In this document: positions 8,834 through 18,840 of the stretch, piece after piece | Position numbering within the stretch: position 1 is the first letter of the stretch | How the letters are laid out: each line of letters starts with the position of its first letter | NCBI RefSeq assembly: GCF_009827535.1 | Contig: NZ_WTYN01000002.1 | Span: 1 to 64,000 of the forward strand | DNA: 64,000 nt | Origin: Qipengyuania oceanensis | GTDB taxonomy: Bacteria > Pseudomonadota > Alphaproteobacteria > Sphingomonadales > Sphingomonadaceae | Direction of reading: 5' to 3' | Notes under the pieces: generated by a model | What the model was told of the DNA's origin: nothing | Database searches by the model: none | Seen by the model: the letters and a program-made list of their open reading frames with translations, nothing else | Program-made: the position numbers and the translations under genes

Positions 8834-9946
8834 TCAGCCGTTCGGCACGACGAGATACTTCTCGCCGGTCTTCATCTGCTTGTAGTCCATGATCGCGTCC
8901 TTGGTCAGCATGCCTTCGAGATCGACTTTCGACTTGTAGCTGCTGGCGAAAGTGGTCGTCAGATTGTCCAGCACGCGCTTGCGCATCCGCATCATGGTTT
9001 CCTGCCCGGCCTGCTGCAGGAACGGCGTGAGCAGCCAGCCCGACAGCGTCCAGCCGAAGCCGTAGCTGGGCGTCAGCGTGGTCGGCGAGAAGTCGAGGCG
9101 GCCATAGATGAACATGCGCTTCGCCTGGTTCGAGCCGTAGCGCGAATATTCGCTCATCTTCGAGACCGCGACCTGCTCCATCGCCTTGAAGCAGCTGTCG
9201 ACCATCGTCCCGCCGCCGATCGGATCGAAGCCGTAGAAAGCGTCGGTTTCGTCGATCGCCGACTTGAGCTGGTTCATGAAGTCGCCGTCCGAGGAATTGA
9301 CGATATGCGTCGCCCCGAGATCCTTGAGCAGGTCGACCTGGTCCTGCTTGCGCACGATGTTCACGAGGCCGAGCCCGTCTTCCTGGCAGATCTTGACCAG
9401 CATCTGGCCGAGGTTGGACGCGCCGACCGTGTGCAGGATCGCCTTCTGGCCGTCCATCTTGGCGTTTTCGGCAAAGCCGAGCGCGGTCATCGGGTTCACG
9501 AAGCTCGAAGCGCCGTCTTCCGAGGAATGGTCGCCGAGCGGCAGGCACATGGTCGCATCGACCAGCGCATACTGGCTGAACGCGTGGCCGGGCACGCAGG
9601 CGACCCGCTGGCCCATCAGCGCCTTGGCCATGTCGGAATCGCCGGTGGCGACGACGGTGCCGGCCCCTTCGTTGCCTGCCGGCAGGCGCTGCCCGTGGCG
9701 CGCCTTGGACCCGGTGTTGAACGGTTCGGGCATGTTGGCGACGACCTTGCCGGGCGAATATTCGGCGTTCTCGAAATCGGCGGCGCCGGTCAGGATGGCC
9801 AGGTCGCTCGGGTTGATCGGAGCGGCTTCCATGCGGACGAGCACCTGGTTTCCGGTCGGATCGCGGAACTCGCTTTCTGCGATCTCCAGCGTGAGGGTGC
9901 CGTCGCTTGTCAGCGTGGTGAAAAGTTGCTTGCCGGTGGTGGCCAT
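8834..9946 (-). CDS. MDR-family NAD(P)-dependent oxidoreductase
   Basis: A 370-residue medium-chain dehydrogenase/reductase. The GroES-like N-terminal domain has INPSDLAIL and GNEGAGTVVATG. The nucleotide-binding domain has GASNLGQMLVKI and VNIVRKQDQVDLLKDLGATH. The cysteine-rich structural zinc lobe of alcohol dehydrogenases is absent, so it is closer to quinone oxidoreductase/enoyl reductase types. The substrate cannot be told. It starts at ATG 9946 and diverges from the M28 peptidase gene. Confidence 0.85.
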   Translation of the reverse strand: MATTGKQLFTTLTSDGTLTLEIAESEFRDPTGNQVLVRMEAAPINPSDLAILTGAADFENAEYSPGKVVANMPEPFNTGSKARHGQRLPAGNEGAGTVVATGDSDMAKALMGQRVACVPGHAFSQYALVDATMCLPLGDHSSEDGASSFVNPMTALGFAENAKMDGQKAILHTVGASNLGQMLVKICQEDGLGLVNIVRKQDQVDLLKDLGATHIVNSSDGDFMNQLKSAIDETDAFYGFDPIGGGTMVDSCFKAMEQVAVSKMSEYSRYGSNQAKRMFIYGRLDFSPTTLTPSYGFGWTLSGWLLTPFLQQAGQETMMRMRKRVLDNLTTTFASSYKSKVDLEGMLTKDAIMDYKQMKTGEKYLVVPNG

Positions 9947-10095
9947 GTCGATCTCTCCTGTGACTGTTGTGGTCTGGCTAGTCGCTACGGGAGCGCGTGG
10001 CTAGGGTGCCGTTGCGTCAACCCGCGTCGCGGCTATTGGCAAGCGGCGTGCTGCAGGCCAGACGCCGTTGCACGGATATCATCGAAGGAATGCCC

Positions 10096-11718
10096 ATGCG
10101 CAGATTACTGACCGTTTCGGTTGCCGCCCTGGCCCTGTTGCACGGCGCGACCGCACTGGGCCACGACGGCGAGGTTTCCGCAGAACGCCTTGAGGCGGAC
10201 GTCACCCTGCTTGCCGACGATGCCCTGGGCGGGCGCGAGGCGGGGACCGAAGGATACAATCTGGCGGCGGGCTACGTCGGGGGAGAATTTGCAGCGATCG
10301 GGCTCGATCCCGCGATCGGCAACCATTATTTCCAGACCATGCCGTTCCGCTTTTTCCAGGCGGACGATCCGTCGAAGCTTTCGATGACCATCATCGGGCG
10401 CGACGGTGCGCAGACGCTGGTCCCGGGCGACGAGATCATGATCGGAACCGAGGCCGCGGTCGCTTCCGCCAGCATCGAGGCGCCGCTGGTATTCGTCGGC
10501 AGCGGGTTCGCCGATGACGGGCTGGGCTGGGACGATTTCTCCGGCGTCGATGTCGCGGGCAAGATCGCGGTCGTCCTGCGCAATCCGCCGAAGATCATGG
10601 GCGACCAAGAGTACGGTTACTATCGCAACACGCAGGCCGAGCGGCTGGCAGCGCGCGGTGCCGTCGGCATGATCGTCCTCGTTACGCCGACTTACGAGAA
10701 GGGCATCAAGTTCGAGATGCTCAAGAGCGATTTCGAACCGGCCGTCAACATGGCCTGGCTGAGGGCTGACGGAACACCCTTCGCCGAGGTTCCCGACAGC
10801 TTCATCCGCGCTTTCGCGAGCGAGGAACTCGGCCGGCGCCTGATGGAAGGCCAGCCGGTCAGCTGGGAAGAAGCGGCAGCGGCCGAAGCCGATGGCAAGA
10901 AACGCCTACCGGCCTTCGAGCTGGGGTTCGGCGCGCGCCTGACCGCGGGCAACCGGCTGTGGCAGCAGAACAGCTACAATGTCGTCGGCGTGTTGCCGGG
11001 TAGCGATCCTGCGCTCGCGAACGAGATCGTCGTCGTCACCGCGCATCTCGACGGCGTCGGCACCCACGTCACCGAGAAGGAAGGCGACGACGAGATCGTC
11101 AATGCCGCGATGGACAATGCGACAGGCGTTGCCGCGATCACGGAGATCGCCCGCCTGCTCGCCCCGACCCCGCCGCGCCGCACGCTGGTGTTCGCCGCGT
11201 TGACCGCCGAGGAAAAGGGCCTGTGGGGCGCCGATTACCTTGCGCGCAACCCGGTCATGGCGGGCACGCACAAGGTCGTTGCCAATATCAACGTCGACAT
11301 GCCGCTATCATCCTGGGAATTCACCGACCTGGTGGTCTACGGCGTCGAACGGACCACCATGGAACCGGTCATCCGCCAGTCTGTCGCCAGTGCCGGACTG
11401 GTCATCGTGCCCGATCCGCAGCCCGAGGAAAGCTATTTCACCCGCTCGGACCACTATCGTTTCGTGCAGCAGGGAATCCCGTCGGTCTACGTCAACCCGG
11501 GCTTCGGCAACGGCGGCGACAAGGCCTACAAGGACTTCATCGGGAAACATTATCACCAGCCTTCGGACGAGGTCGGGAACGTCGATTTCAGGCAATTGGC
11601 ACGCTTCACCGATGTCTATCGCGACATCGTCGTGGGCGTTGCCAACATGGACGAGGCACCGCTGTGGCGCAAAGGTGATTTCTTCGCGAAGTTCTACGGC
11701 GGCAAGATGGAGGACTGA
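10096..11718 (+). CDS. Exported M28-family metallopeptidase with PA domain
   Basis: A 540-residue exported zinc aminopeptidase-like protein. A signal peptide ([15 protein letters not shown], cleavage after about ALG) leads to a protease-associated domain insert (residues about 120-230). The M28 catalytic core then shows all expected metal ligands: [10 protein letters not shown] (His), [12 protein letters not shown] (Asp), TAEEKGLWG (Glu-Glu), NINVDM (Asp) and [16 protein letters not shown] (His). ATG 10096 is preferred because AAGGA lies 6 bases before it, whereas ATG 10090 abuts it. The 3' end overlaps the convergent truA gene by 25 bases. Confidence 0.9.
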   Translation: MRRLLTVSVAALALLHGATALGHDGEVSAERLEADVTLLADDALGGREAGTEGYNLAAGYVGGEFAAIGLDPAIGNHYFQTMPFRFFQADDPSKLSMTIIGRDGAQTLVPGDEIMIGTEAAVASASIEAPLVFVGSGFADDGLGWDDFSGVDVAGKIAVVLRNPPKIMGDQEYGYYRNTQAERLAARGAVGMIVLVTPTYEKGIKFEMLKSDFEPAVNMAWLRADGTPFAEVPDSFIRAFASEELGRRLMEGQPVSWEEAAAAEADGKKRLPAFELGFGARLTAGNRLWQQNSYNVVGVLPGSDPALANEIVVVTAHLDGVGTHVTEKEGDDEIVNAAMDNATGVAAITEIARLLAPTPPRRTLVFAALTAEEKGLWGADYLARNPVMAGTHKVVANINVDMPLSSWEFTDLVVYGVERTTMEPVIRQSVASAGLVIVPDPQPEESYFTRSDHYRFVQQGIPSVYVNPGFGNGGDKAYKDFIGKHYHQPSDEVGNVDFRQLARFTDVYRDIVVGVANMDEAPLWRKGDFFAKFYGGKMED

Positions 11719-12482
11719 TCCCCTCCTACCGGCAGCGGTGAGTCGGGATATGTGGCGCGAACGAAATACAGGCCGTGGGGCGGGGCATTGAGACCCAGTT
11801 CCTGCCGGTCCTTCGCGACCAGCGCTTGTGCCACCTGCTCCTCGCGCCAGCGCCCCATGCCGACCAGCGCCAGGCAGCCGACGATGCTGCGGACCTGGTG
11901 GTGCAGGAAACTGCGCGCCTCGGCATGGATCAGCACGTGCTCGCCATCTCTCTCGACATCCAGCCGGTCGAGCGTCTTGACCGGACTGGCCGACTGGCAA
12001 TGAACCGAGCGGAAGGTCGTGAAATCATGGTGGCCGACCAGCGCCTGTGCGGCGCGGTGCATGGCCTCTTCGTCGAGCGGCTGCGTTACCTGCCACGCCC
12101 GGTCCTTCTCCAGCGTCAGCGGCGCGCGGCGATTGGCGATACGATAGATGTAAGCGCGACCCGTGCAGGAAAAGCGCGCGTGCCAGTCGTCGGGCACGAT
12201 CTCGCAGTGCGTGACTGCGATCGGATCGGGTCGCAGATGCGCGTTGAGCGCCTCCATCAGCCGGAACGGTTCGATCGGTTTGGCGATGTCGACATGGCTG
12301 CGCATCGCAAGTGCGTGGACGCCGGTGTCGGTGCGACCCGCCGAGGCGAGCGTCACCTGCTCGCCCGTAATGCCCAGCACCGCCTCTTCGACCGACTGCT
12401 GCACGCTTGGGCCATGCGGCTGGCGCTGCAGGCCGAAGAAGGGTGTGCCGTCGAATTCGAGGGTCAGGGCGAAACGTTTCAT
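11694..12482 (-). CDS. truA: tRNA pseudouridine(38-40) synthase
   Basis: Isomerises uridines 38-40 in tRNA anticodon arms. The 262 residues carry the catalytic [11 protein letters not shown] motif (Asp nucleophile) near residue 50, the RIANRRAP segment and the [16 protein letters not shown]-terminal block. It starts at ATG 12482, 7 bases after the fmt stop, so fmt-truA is an operon. Its last 25 bases overlap the end of the M28 peptidase gene on the other strand; the C-terminal tail beyond [11 protein letters not shown] is not conserved. Confidence 0.95.
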   Translation of the reverse strand: MKRFALTLEFDGTPFFGLQRQPHGPSVQQSVEEAVLGITGEQVTLASAGRTDTGVHALAMRSHVDIAKPIEPFRLMEALNAHLRPDPIAVTHCEIVPDDWHARFSCTGRAYIYRIANRRAPLTLEKDRAWQVTQPLDEEAMHRAAQALVGHHDFTTFRSVHCQSASPVKTLDRLDVERDGEHVLIHAEARSFLHHQVRSIVGCLALVGMGRWREEQVAQALVAKDRQELGLNAPPHGLYFVRATYPDSPLPVGGDQSSILPP

Positions 12483-12489
12483 CAGCGCG

Positions 12490-13398
12490 TCACCGGACCA
12501 GCGTGCCCTCCGGCACCGGCTTGCCGCGCAGGAAATCGGCCGCGTCCATCACCGGCTTGCCTGCGCGCTGGACTCGGGTCGGGCGGATCGCGGCGTGTTC
12601 GCAGGCGATGGTCAGTTCGTCGTCCAGGACATAGCCCGGCTTGCCCGCGCGCCCGATCACGTCGGCGGCGAAGACCTTGATCCGTTCGCCGTCGAGCTCG
12701 AACCAGGCACCCGGCGCGGGCGCGAAGGCGCGAACCTGCCGCTCGATGAAGCCGGCTGCGCGCGTGAAATCGATGCGCGCCTCGGACTTGTCGATCTTCG
12801 CGGCATAGGTCGCTTCCTTGTCGTCCTGCTCGACCGGCCGAAGCGCGGGCAGGTCGATCAGCGTGCCGACCATCAGTTGCGCGCCGATTTCCGCGAGTTC
12901 CGCGGTTAGTTCGCCGGCGGTCTTGTCCTCGATCGGGGTGCGGGCGGTCGCCAGCATGGGGCCGCTGTCGAGACCCGCTTCCATCTGCATGATCGTGATT
13001 CCCGTCACCGGGTCGCCCGCCAGGATCGCGCGCTGGATCGGTGCCGCGCCGCGCCATGCAGGCAACAGCGAGGCGTGGACGTTGAGACAGCCGTACCTCG
13101 GCACGTCGAGCACTGCCTGCGGAAGGATCAGGCCATAGGCTGCGACCACCGCGAGGTCCGGTTCGAGCGCGGCGAAATCGGCCAGCGTATCGATGTCCTT
13201 CAGCCGCTCGGGATGGCGCACCTCGATATGCAACCGTTCGGCTGCCTGATGCACCGGCGTCTTGACCAGTTCGCGCCCACGTCTGCCGCCGGGGCGCGGC
13301 GGCTGGGTATATACGCACACCACCTCGTGTGCCGCTTCGACCAGCGCGTCGAGCGTCGGAACGGCGAACTCTGGCGTTCCCATGAAAACTATCCGCAT
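12490..13398 (-). CDS. fmt: Methionyl-tRNA formyltransferase
   Basis: Formylates the initiator Met-tRNA using 10-formyl-tetrahydrofolate. The N-terminal domain starts [14 protein letters not shown]. It has the [19 protein letters not shown] active-site block, with the catalytic Asn-His region and a downstream Asp in [14 protein letters not shown]. The C-terminal OB-like domain has [17 protein letters not shown] 13398 gives the standard N-terminus; an upstream in-frame start would intrude into a repeat element. About 302 residues. Unlike in many bacteria, def is not in this operon but lies about 760 bp away on the other strand. Confidence 0.95.
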   Translation of the reverse strand: MRIVFMGTPEFAVPTLDALVEAAHEVVCVYTQPPRPGGRRGRELVKTPVHQAAERLHIEVRHPERLKDIDTLADFAALEPDLAVVAAYGLILPQAVLDVPRYGCLNVHASLLPAWRGAAPIQRAILAGDPVTGITIMQMEAGLDSGPMLATARTPIEDKTAGELTAELAEIGAQLMVGTLIDLPALRPVEQDDKEATYAAKIDKSEARIDFTRAAGFIERQVRAFAPAPGAWFELDGERIKVFAADVIGRAGKPGYVLDDELTIACEHAAIRPTRVQRAGKPVMDAADFLRGKPVPEGTLVR

Positions 13399-13420
13399 AG
13401 CGAGGCCTTGTAATTCCACC

Positions 13421-13507
13421 GTTCGGGCTGAGCTTGTCGAAGCCCTGCCTTTTCTTCTGCGGCAAGGCTAGTAGGAAGTACGGCCCTTCGACAGGCTCAG
13501 GGCGAAC
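13421..13507. repeat. Sphingomonad-type dispersed inverted repeat (REP-like)
   Basis: Two outer arms of about 24 bases (beginning GTTCGGGCTGAGCTTGTCGA and ending TCGACAGGCTCAGGGCGAAC) are near-perfect inverse copies. Between them the inner segments also pair (CTTCTGCGGCAAGGC region), so the whole element can form a long hairpin. It fills the gap between divergent fmt and recR. Elements with this CCTGAGC-TGTCGAAGG core are common in sphingomonad genomes. Confidence 0.8.
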
Positions 13508-13526
13508 AAAAAAAGGGCGAGGCGCT

Positions 13527-14123
13527 TTGGCTTCACAAGAGATCGAGACGCTCGCATCGGCGCTGGCGCGGCTGCCCGGCCTCGGGCCACGGTCGGCCCG
13601 GCGCGCGGTCCTGTGGCTGGTCAAGCGGCGCGACAGCTCGCTCGGCGCGCTGGTCGATGCGCTGGCCGCGGTGCGCGACACGCTGGTGGAATGCTCCGTG
13701 TGCGGCAATGTCGACACGCGCGATCCCTGCGGCATCTGCGCCGATCCGCGCCGCGACACCCGTTCGATTTGCGTGGTCGAGGACGTGTCCGACCTGTGGG
13801 CGCTCGATCGGGCGAAGCTGTTCACCGGCAAATATCACGTGCTCGGCGGCAAGCTGTCCGCGCTGGACGGCGTGCGACCCGAAGATCTCAATATCGCCGG
13901 ACTGCTCGCCCGGGTCGAGCAGGGCGGGGTGGACGAGGTCGTGCTCGCCATGAACGCCACGCTCGAAGGGCAGACGACCGCGCATTATCTCGCCGAGCGG
14001 CTCGAGGGTTTCCCGATCCGCATCACCCAGCTCGCCCATGGCCTGCCGGTCGGCGGCGAGCTCGACTACCTGGACGAGGGCACGTTGGCGCAGGCGCTCA
14101 GGGCGAGAAGACCCGTTTCCTGA
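13527..14123 (+). CDS. recR: Recombination mediator RecR
   Basis: Works with RecF/RecO to load RecA onto gapped DNA. The 198 residues show the helix-hairpin-helix [16 protein letters not shown], the four-Cys zinc finger ([16 protein letters not shown]) and the Toprim domain with [11 protein letters not shown] and [14 protein letters not shown] at 13527 is chosen since AGGGCGAGG lies directly upstream and the length then matches the family; the longer frame would translate the hairpin repeat. Confidence 0.95.
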   Translation: MASQEIETLASALARLPGLGPRSARRAVLWLVKRRDSSLGALVDALAAVRDTLVECSVCGNVDTRDPCGICADPRRDTRSICVVEDVSDLWALDRAKLFTGKYHVLGGKLSALDGVRPEDLNIAGLLARVEQGGVDEVVLAMNATLEGQTTAHYLAERLEGFPIRITQLAHGLPVGGELDYLDEGTLAQALRARRPVS

Positions 14124-14161
14124 CCTTGCCGTTTGGCGAAGCCGACACTAAATCGCCACCC

Positions 14162-14734
14162 ATGGCCATACGTGAGATTCTCGAGGTGCCGGATCCCCGG
14201 CTCAAGATCGTGTCCGAACCGGTGAAGCCGGAAGAGTTCAACGACGATTTGCGCACGCTCGTCGACGACATGTTCGAGACGATGTACGATGCTTATGGCA
14301 TCGGCCTCGCCGCGATCCAGGTCGGCGTGCCCAAGCGCCTGCTGGTGATCGACCTGCAGCCCGAGGATCCGGATGCGCCGCCGGTCGAATGCGATCACGA
14401 CGGGCACAAGCACACCCATCCCGCTACCAAGAAGGAGCCGCGGGTTTTCGTGAATCCCGAGATTCTCGATCCGGCGGAAGAACTCTCTACCTACTCGGAA
14501 GGCTGCCTGTCGGTCCCCGAGATCTATGCCGACGTCGATCGCCCCTCGACCTGCCGGGTCCGCTACCAGGATCTCGACGGCAACACGCACGAGGAAGACC
14601 TCGAAGGAATGATGTCGACCTGCATCCAGCACGAGATGGACCACCTTGAGGGGATCCTGTTCATCGATCACCTCAGCCGTCTGAAGCGCAACATGGCGCT
14701 CAAGAAGCTCAAGAAACTGCGCGAAGCGGCTTGA
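14162..14734 (+). CDS. def: Peptide deformylase with His-rich insertion
   Basis: Removes the N-formyl group from nascent proteins. All three signatures are present: [10 protein letters not shown] (residues 46-55), EGCLS with the metal-binding Cys, and QHEMDHLEG containing the HExxH zinc/iron site. An insertion at about residues 67-91 ([16 protein letters not shown]) is rich in His, Cys and Asp and is not in the enterobacterial enzyme. 190 residues. The start follows recR by 38 bases, so it may be co-transcribed with recR. Confidence 0.96.
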   Translation: MAIREILEVPDPRLKIVSEPVKPEEFNDDLRTLVDDMFETMYDAYGIGLAAIQVGVPKRLLVIDLQPEDPDAPPVECDHDGHKHTHPATKKEPRVFVNPEILDPAEELSTYSEGCLSVPEIYADVDRPSTCRVRYQDLDGNTHEEDLEGMMSTCIQHEMDHLEGILFIDHLSRLKRNMALKKLKKLREAA

Positions 14735-14803
14735 TCGTCCGAAACGGTTGAAATTGTGGGAATGTCGCTGGCGTTCCCTCTCCGTTCCGCATAACATGTG
14801 CGG

Positions 14804-16267
14804 ATGGATCCGACGCTTCTCACCATAATCGTACTCGTCATCAGCCTTGCTTGCGGCATCGCGGCAGGCTGGTTCTTCGGCTCTCGCCCGGTCGCGGACT
14901 GGAAGGCGCGCCACGGCGAACGCGACGCCGAAGCACGTGCGCTCGATGAGAAGTTCCGCAAGGCGATCGTCGATCTGGAGAATGCGACCGTGCGGGCTGG
15001 CCGGGCGGATGCGCTCGATGCCGAATTGCGCGAGACGCGGACAGCGCACGACGCGGCGCTGGAAGACCTTCGCCGGACCAACGGTGCGCTGGCATCGGAA
15101 CTGGCTACGCTCAAGGAAAAGACCGCCAATTTCGATGAGCAGAAACGGCTGTTGGTCGAAGCGCGCGAGGAATTGCTCAAGGAGTTCCAGAACACCGGAT
15201 CGGCCGTCCTCAGCAAGGCGCAGGAGGCGTTTCTCGAGCGCGCCAACGAGCGGTTCGGTCATTCGGAGAAGACCTCGGAGGAAAAGCTGCGCGCATTGCT
15301 CGACCCGGTCGGCAAGCGGCTCGAGGCCTATGAAAAGCAGGTCGCCGCGCTGGAGGAAAAGCGCACCGATGCCTTCGGGCGGCTGCACCAGCAGATCACC
15401 GAGATGCAGCGCGGGCAGGAAGAGGTCCGGCGCGAGGCGCAGCGGCTCGGCAACAGCCTGACCAATGCGCCCAAGGCGCGGGGCCGCTGGGGCGAGCGGG
15501 CGCTGCAGAACGTGCTCGAGCAATGCGGCCTGTCGGAGCACACCGATTTCATCCTCGAGCAATCGATGGATACCGACGAGGGACGACTGCGTCCCGACGC
15601 GATCGTCAACGTGCCCGGCCAGAAGAAACTGGTCATCGATGCCAAGGTGTCGCTCAACGCCTACCAGGCCGCGTTCGAGGCGGACAATGACGAGGATCGG
15701 GTGAGGCATCTCGACCTGCACGCCAAGTCGATGCGCGGTCACGTCCAGACGCTCGGTTCCAAGAACTACCAGAGCCAGTTCGACGATGCGCCCGATTACG
15801 TCGTCATGTTCGTCCCGGGCGAGCATTTCGTGGCCGCCGCGCTCGAACACGATCCCGAGCTGTGGGACTTCGCGTTTCGCAACAAGGTGCTGCTGGCAAC
15901 GCCGACCAATCTTGTCGCAATCGCGCGGACTGTCGCGCAGGTCTGGCGGCAGGATACGATCGCTCGCGAGGCGGTCGAGATCGGCAAGGCGGGGGCCGAG
16001 CTCTACGACCGGCTGGCGGTCGCCGCAGAGCACATGAAGCGCGTGGGTGGCGGCCTGGAAACGGCGGTCAACAACTACAACAAATTTGTCGGCAGTTTCG
16101 AACGCAATGTCCTGTCGTCGGGCCGGCGACTGGCAGACAAGGGGATCGAGATCGGCAAGCGCGAAATCGAGGAAGTGCCGATTGTCGAGGCCACGCCGCG
16201 CTACAACGCCGAGGACGCCGCTCAGATCGAAGACGCGGGCCGCGAGGAACGCGACGCCGCGGAGTGA
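14804..16267 (+). CDS. rmuC: DNA recombination protein RmuC
   Basis: A 487-residue RmuC-family protein with one N-terminal membrane helix (LLTIIVLVISLACGIAAGWFF), a long coiled coil (about residues 40-210), then the nuclease-like core with GRWGERALQNVLEQCGL, LRPDAIVNVPGQKKLVIDAK and the DYVVMFVPGEHFVAAAL block. RmuC limits recombination between inverted repeats in E. coli. ATG 14804 is chosen; GTG 14798 in the same frame is the alternative. The stop meets the stop of the convergent methyltransferase gene with no gap. Confidence 0.93.
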   Translation: MDPTLLTIIVLVISLACGIAAGWFFGSRPVADWKARHGERDAEARALDEKFRKAIVDLENATVRAGRADALDAELRETRTAHDAALEDLRRTNGALASELATLKEKTANFDEQKRLLVEAREELLKEFQNTGSAVLSKAQEAFLERANERFGHSEKTSEEKLRALLDPVGKRLEAYEKQVAALEEKRTDAFGRLHQQITEMQRGQEEVRREAQRLGNSLTNAPKARGRWGERALQNVLEQCGLSEHTDFILEQSMDTDEGRLRPDAIVNVPGQKKLVIDAKVSLNAYQAAFEADNDEDRVRHLDLHAKSMRGHVQTLGSKNYQSQFDDAPDYVVMFVPGEHFVAAALEHDPELWDFAFRNKVLLATPTNLVAIARTVAQVWRQDTIAREAVEIGKAGAELYDRLAVAAEHMKRVGGGLETAVNNYNKFVGSFERNVLSSGRRLADKGIEIGKREIEEVPIVEATPRYNAEDAAQIEDAGREERDAAE

Positions 16268-17077
16268 TCAGCCTTCGAGGCTCGCGAGAACTTCGTAACC
16301 CAGTACTGCAGCCGCCACCGCGGCATTGAGGCTGTCGGCACGGCCGCGCATCGGCATGGTGACGCGCAGGTCGCAGGCAATCTCGTAGTCTCCCGGAAGA
16401 CCTTGCGATTCATTGCCAACCATCACGAAGCACGGGGCCGCGTAAGCTGCGCCGCGATAGGGCACGGCGTCGCGCAAGCTTGCGGCAACCAGTTGCCCGT
16501 CGCCCGACCGCAACCACGGCAGGAAATGCTCCCACCGGGCCTGCGCGATCTGCTGCGTGAAGACGGCGCCCATGCTGGCGCGCACGGCTTCCACGCTGAA
16601 CGGATCGGCGCAATCGTCGATCAGGATCAGTCCGCCTGCACCGATCGCATCGCCGGTGCGCAGCATGGTGCCAAGGTTGCCGGGATCGCGCAGCGCCTGC
16701 GCCACCAGCCAGATGTTCGCGCTCGCCCGATCGAGCGCTTCGAGGGGGGTGTCCAATTCGTCGAAAACCCCCAGTACGGCCTGCGGATTGTCCTTTCCGC
16801 TGATCTTGGCGAGGATGTCCGGAGTGGTCTCGATCACTTCGCCGCCGGATCCGGCGACCGCGCTTTCCAGTTCCGTCAGCAGGGGATGCGTGTCGCGCCG
16901 GCTCGCCACGACGAGGGTTTCCGGTATCCGCCCATTCTCCCGCGCATCGGTCAGCAGCCGCAGGCCTTCTGCGAGAAACTTGCCGGCAGCCTTGCGATGC
17001 TTTTTCACGCGCAGTGCGCGCAGGGCCTTGACCGTCGGATTGGAGAAGCCGGTGATTTCGCGGCGATCGATCGCCAT
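16268..17077 (-). CDS. TrmH/SpoU-family RNA 2'-O-methyltransferase
   Basis: A 269-residue SPOUT enzyme that should methylate a ribose in rRNA or tRNA with SAM. The N-terminal RNA-binding part has NPTVKALRALRVKKHRKAAGKFLAEG (given here as known family region). The C-terminal knot shows the three SpoU motifs: LRDPGNLGTMLRTGDA, FVMVGNESQGLP and LRVTMPMRGRADSLNAAVAA. The exact target is not predictable. It lies 4 bases after the HPr stop, at the end of the chvI-PTS operon. Confidence 0.9.
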   Translation of the reverse strand: MAIDRREITGFSNPTVKALRALRVKKHRKAAGKFLAEGLRLLTDARENGRIPETLVVASRRDTHPLLTELESAVAGSGGEVIETTPDILAKISGKDNPQAVLGVFDELDTPLEALDRASANIWLVAQALRDPGNLGTMLRTGDAIGAGGLILIDDCADPFSVEAVRASMGAVFTQQIAQARWEHFLPWLRSGDGQLVAASLRDAVPYRGAAYAAPCFVMVGNESQGLPGDYEIACDLRVTMPMRGRADSLNAAVAAAVLGYEVLASLEG

Positions 17078-17081
17078 GGAA

Positions 17082-17360
17082 TCATTCCTCGCCGAAGCCG
17101 TCCTCGACCAGCTCGACGAGCTGTGCGAGCACCGCTTCGGCGTCGGTGCCCTCGACGATGATCTCGACGGTATCGCCCTTGGCGGCGCCGAGCATCATCA
17201 GGCCCAGGATCGATCCGCCCGCTGCTTCGGTCCCCTTGCGCGCGACATGGACCCGCGTGCTTTCGTCGAGTTCGGCCACTGCGGTCACGAACTTGGCGCT
17301 CGCGCGTGCGTGAAGGCCGCGCTTGTTGACGATCGTGACCTCGCGCCGCGCTTCGCTCAT
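17082..17360 (-). CDS. ptsH: HPr phosphocarrier protein of the regulatory PTS
   Basis: A 92-residue HPr. The phosphorylatable His is H17 in NKRGLHARASAKF. The Ser-phosphorylation site is S50 in AGGSILGLMMLGA, the target of the HprK encoded upstream in the same operon. ATG 17360 lies 7 bases after the EIIA stop. No sugar permease is nearby, so it should function in phosphorelay regulation rather than transport, as in other alphaproteobacteria. Confidence 0.94.
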   Translation of the reverse strand: MSEARREVTIVNKRGLHARASAKFVTAVAELDESTRVHVARKGTEAAGGSILGLMMLGAAKGDTVEIIVEGTDAEAVLAQLVELVEDGFGEE

Positions 17361-17367
17361 GGTCCGG

Positions 17368-17796
17368 TCACCGCGCCCCGGCCTTGGCCTTGCCGGGCTC
17401 GCCCTCGAGGAATTCGGATGCGATGGTGATGTAGTTGCGGCCCGCGTCGCGTGCGGCTTCCACCGCCTCGACCACGCCCATGCACTTGCGCGCGCCGGCC
17501 AGGCGGATGAGCATCGGCAGGTTGATGCCTGCAATGACCTCGACCCGGCCCGCGTCGAGCAGCGAGATCGCCAGGTTGGAGGGCGTCCCGCCGAACAGGT
17601 CGGTCAGCACGATCACCCCTTCGCCCGAATCGACCGCGGTGATCGCCTTGGCGATCTGGCCGCGGCGCTGTTCCATGTCGTCGATGGGGCCGATGCAGAC
17701 GGTCTCGATCGCGTCCTGCTTGCCGACGACGTGCTCCATCGCCTCGACGAATTGCTCGGCGAGATTGCCATGCGTGACCAGGATCATGCCGATCAT
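17368..17796 (-). CDS. PTS EIIA component, mannose (Man) family
   Basis: A 142-residue EIIA-Man domain protein. The active His is H9 in MIGMILVTHGNLAEQF. The LTDLFGGTPSNLA block and GINLPMLIRLA are typical of the family. No IIB, IIC or IID partner lies in the window, so it probably serves as a phosphate acceptor and signalling protein downstream of HPr. It is 34 bases after rapZ and 7 before ptsH. Confidence 0.93.
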   Translation of the reverse strand: MIGMILVTHGNLAEQFVEAMEHVVGKQDAIETVCIGPIDDMEQRRGQIAKAITAVDSGEGVIVLTDLFGGTPSNLAISLLDAGRVEVIAGINLPMLIRLAGARKCMGVVEAVEAARDAGRNYITIASEFLEGEPGKAKAGAR

Positions 17797-17830
17797 GCGT
17801 TGCTACCAGCTGCAATCATTTGGGAAGTCT

Positions 17831-18754
17831 CTATCCATTCGCCTGCCTGCGGGGCTTTTCCAGCTCGTCCGCGGCCCGGGTGGTCAAATTACGGTGACGG
17901 ACAGTGGGCGAAAAACCCGCATCGCGCAAGGCCTGAGCGATCCGCTCGGCGGTGAAAACCGAACGGTGCCGGCCGCCGGTGCAGCCGAACGCGACATTGA
18001 GATAGCTGCGTCCTTCGTCGCGATACTGCGGTATCAGGAACAGCAGGAGATCACGGATCCGCTCGTATGCGGGGACGAAAGCCTCGTCAGCCTCGATATA
18101 GTCCCCGACTTCGGCGTCGAGCCCGGTCTGCTCGCGCAGGGCGGCGTCCCAGTGCGGATTGGCGAGAAAGCGCATGTCGAACACCAGGTCGGCGAGCGGG
18201 GGCATGCCGCGCGCGAAACCGAAACTGGACACGGTAATCACCATCTCTACCGGCGCGCTGTCGTGATAACGGTCGCGCATGACCTGCTGCAGCTGGTTGG
18301 TCGAATAATCGGTGGTATCCACGACGGCCTCGGCCCAACTGCGAAGCGGCTCCAGCAATTCGCGTTCGGCCTTGATCCCGTCGAGCACGGGTCGGCCTTG
18401 GGCCATCGGATGCCGCCGGCGGTTCTCGTTGTAGCGCCGTTCCAGCTCGCCGCTGGCGCAATCCAGAAAGAGCGTATGGACGGCGAGGTCTTCGCGCTGC
18501 GACATCCTGTCGACCAGTTCCACGATGTCTTTCGGGTCGAACCCGCGGGTACGGCTGTCGAAACCGATCGCCAGCGGCGTACGCCCGGGGTGGTCTTTCC
18601 CGATCAGGCGACCGAGCAAGCGGACCGGAAAATTGTCGATCGCTTCCCAACCGAGGTCTTCCAGCGTGCGCAGCGCGGTGGTCTTGCCCGCGCCCGACAT
18701 GCCGGTGACCAGCAGGATCGGCTGGGGAGGGACAGGGGGCTCGTCGCTATGCAT
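17831..18754 (-). CDS. rapZ: RNase adapter protein RapZ
   Basis: A 307-residue RapZ-family nucleotide-binding protein. The Walker A motif is at residues 18-25 (GMSGAGKT). The DNFPVRLLGRL, FLDCASGELERRYNENRRRHP and C-terminal FGCTGGRHRSVFTAE motifs are diagnostic. In E. coli it senses glucosamine-6-phosphate and directs RNase E to the GlmZ sRNA, controlling glmS. The alphaproteobacterial role is less clear. It lies between hprK and EIIA, a common arrangement. Confidence 0.95.
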   Translation of the reverse strand: MHSDEPPVPPQPILLVTGMSGAGKTTALRTLEDLGWEAIDNFPVRLLGRLIGKDHPGRTPLAIGFDSRTRGFDPKDIVELVDRMSQREDLAVHTLFLDCASGELERRYNENRRRHPMAQGRPVLDGIKAERELLEPLRSWAEAVVDTTDYSTNQLQQVMRDRYHDSAPVEMVITVSSFGFARGMPPLADLVFDMRFLANPHWDAALREQTGLDAEVGDYIEADEAFVPAYERIRDLLLFLIPQYRDEGRSYLNVAFGCTGGRHRSVFTAERIAQALRDAGFSPTVRHRNLTTRAADELEKPRRQANG

Positions 18755-18840
18755 GATTCGAGGAATCTCAATCCGATGCGACCCGGATCGTGAGCAAGCA
18801 TGAGGGTGCCAGGGCTGCCGGGCAAGTCAAAATCGCCGGG

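Noticed and set aside
14758-14778. Hairpin GGGAATG/CGTTCCC between def and rmuC as a terminator
   Set aside because: The stem is short, one pair is a wobble and no T-tract follows, so it was not listed.
14066-16033. 655-codon minus-strand frame opposite def and rmuC
   Set aside because: Antisense to two well-recognised genes, with no start site or motif.
16268-18754. A sugar-transporting PTS operon
   Set aside because: EIIA-Man and HPr are present but no IIB, IIC or IID gene lies nearby, so a transport role is not supported.
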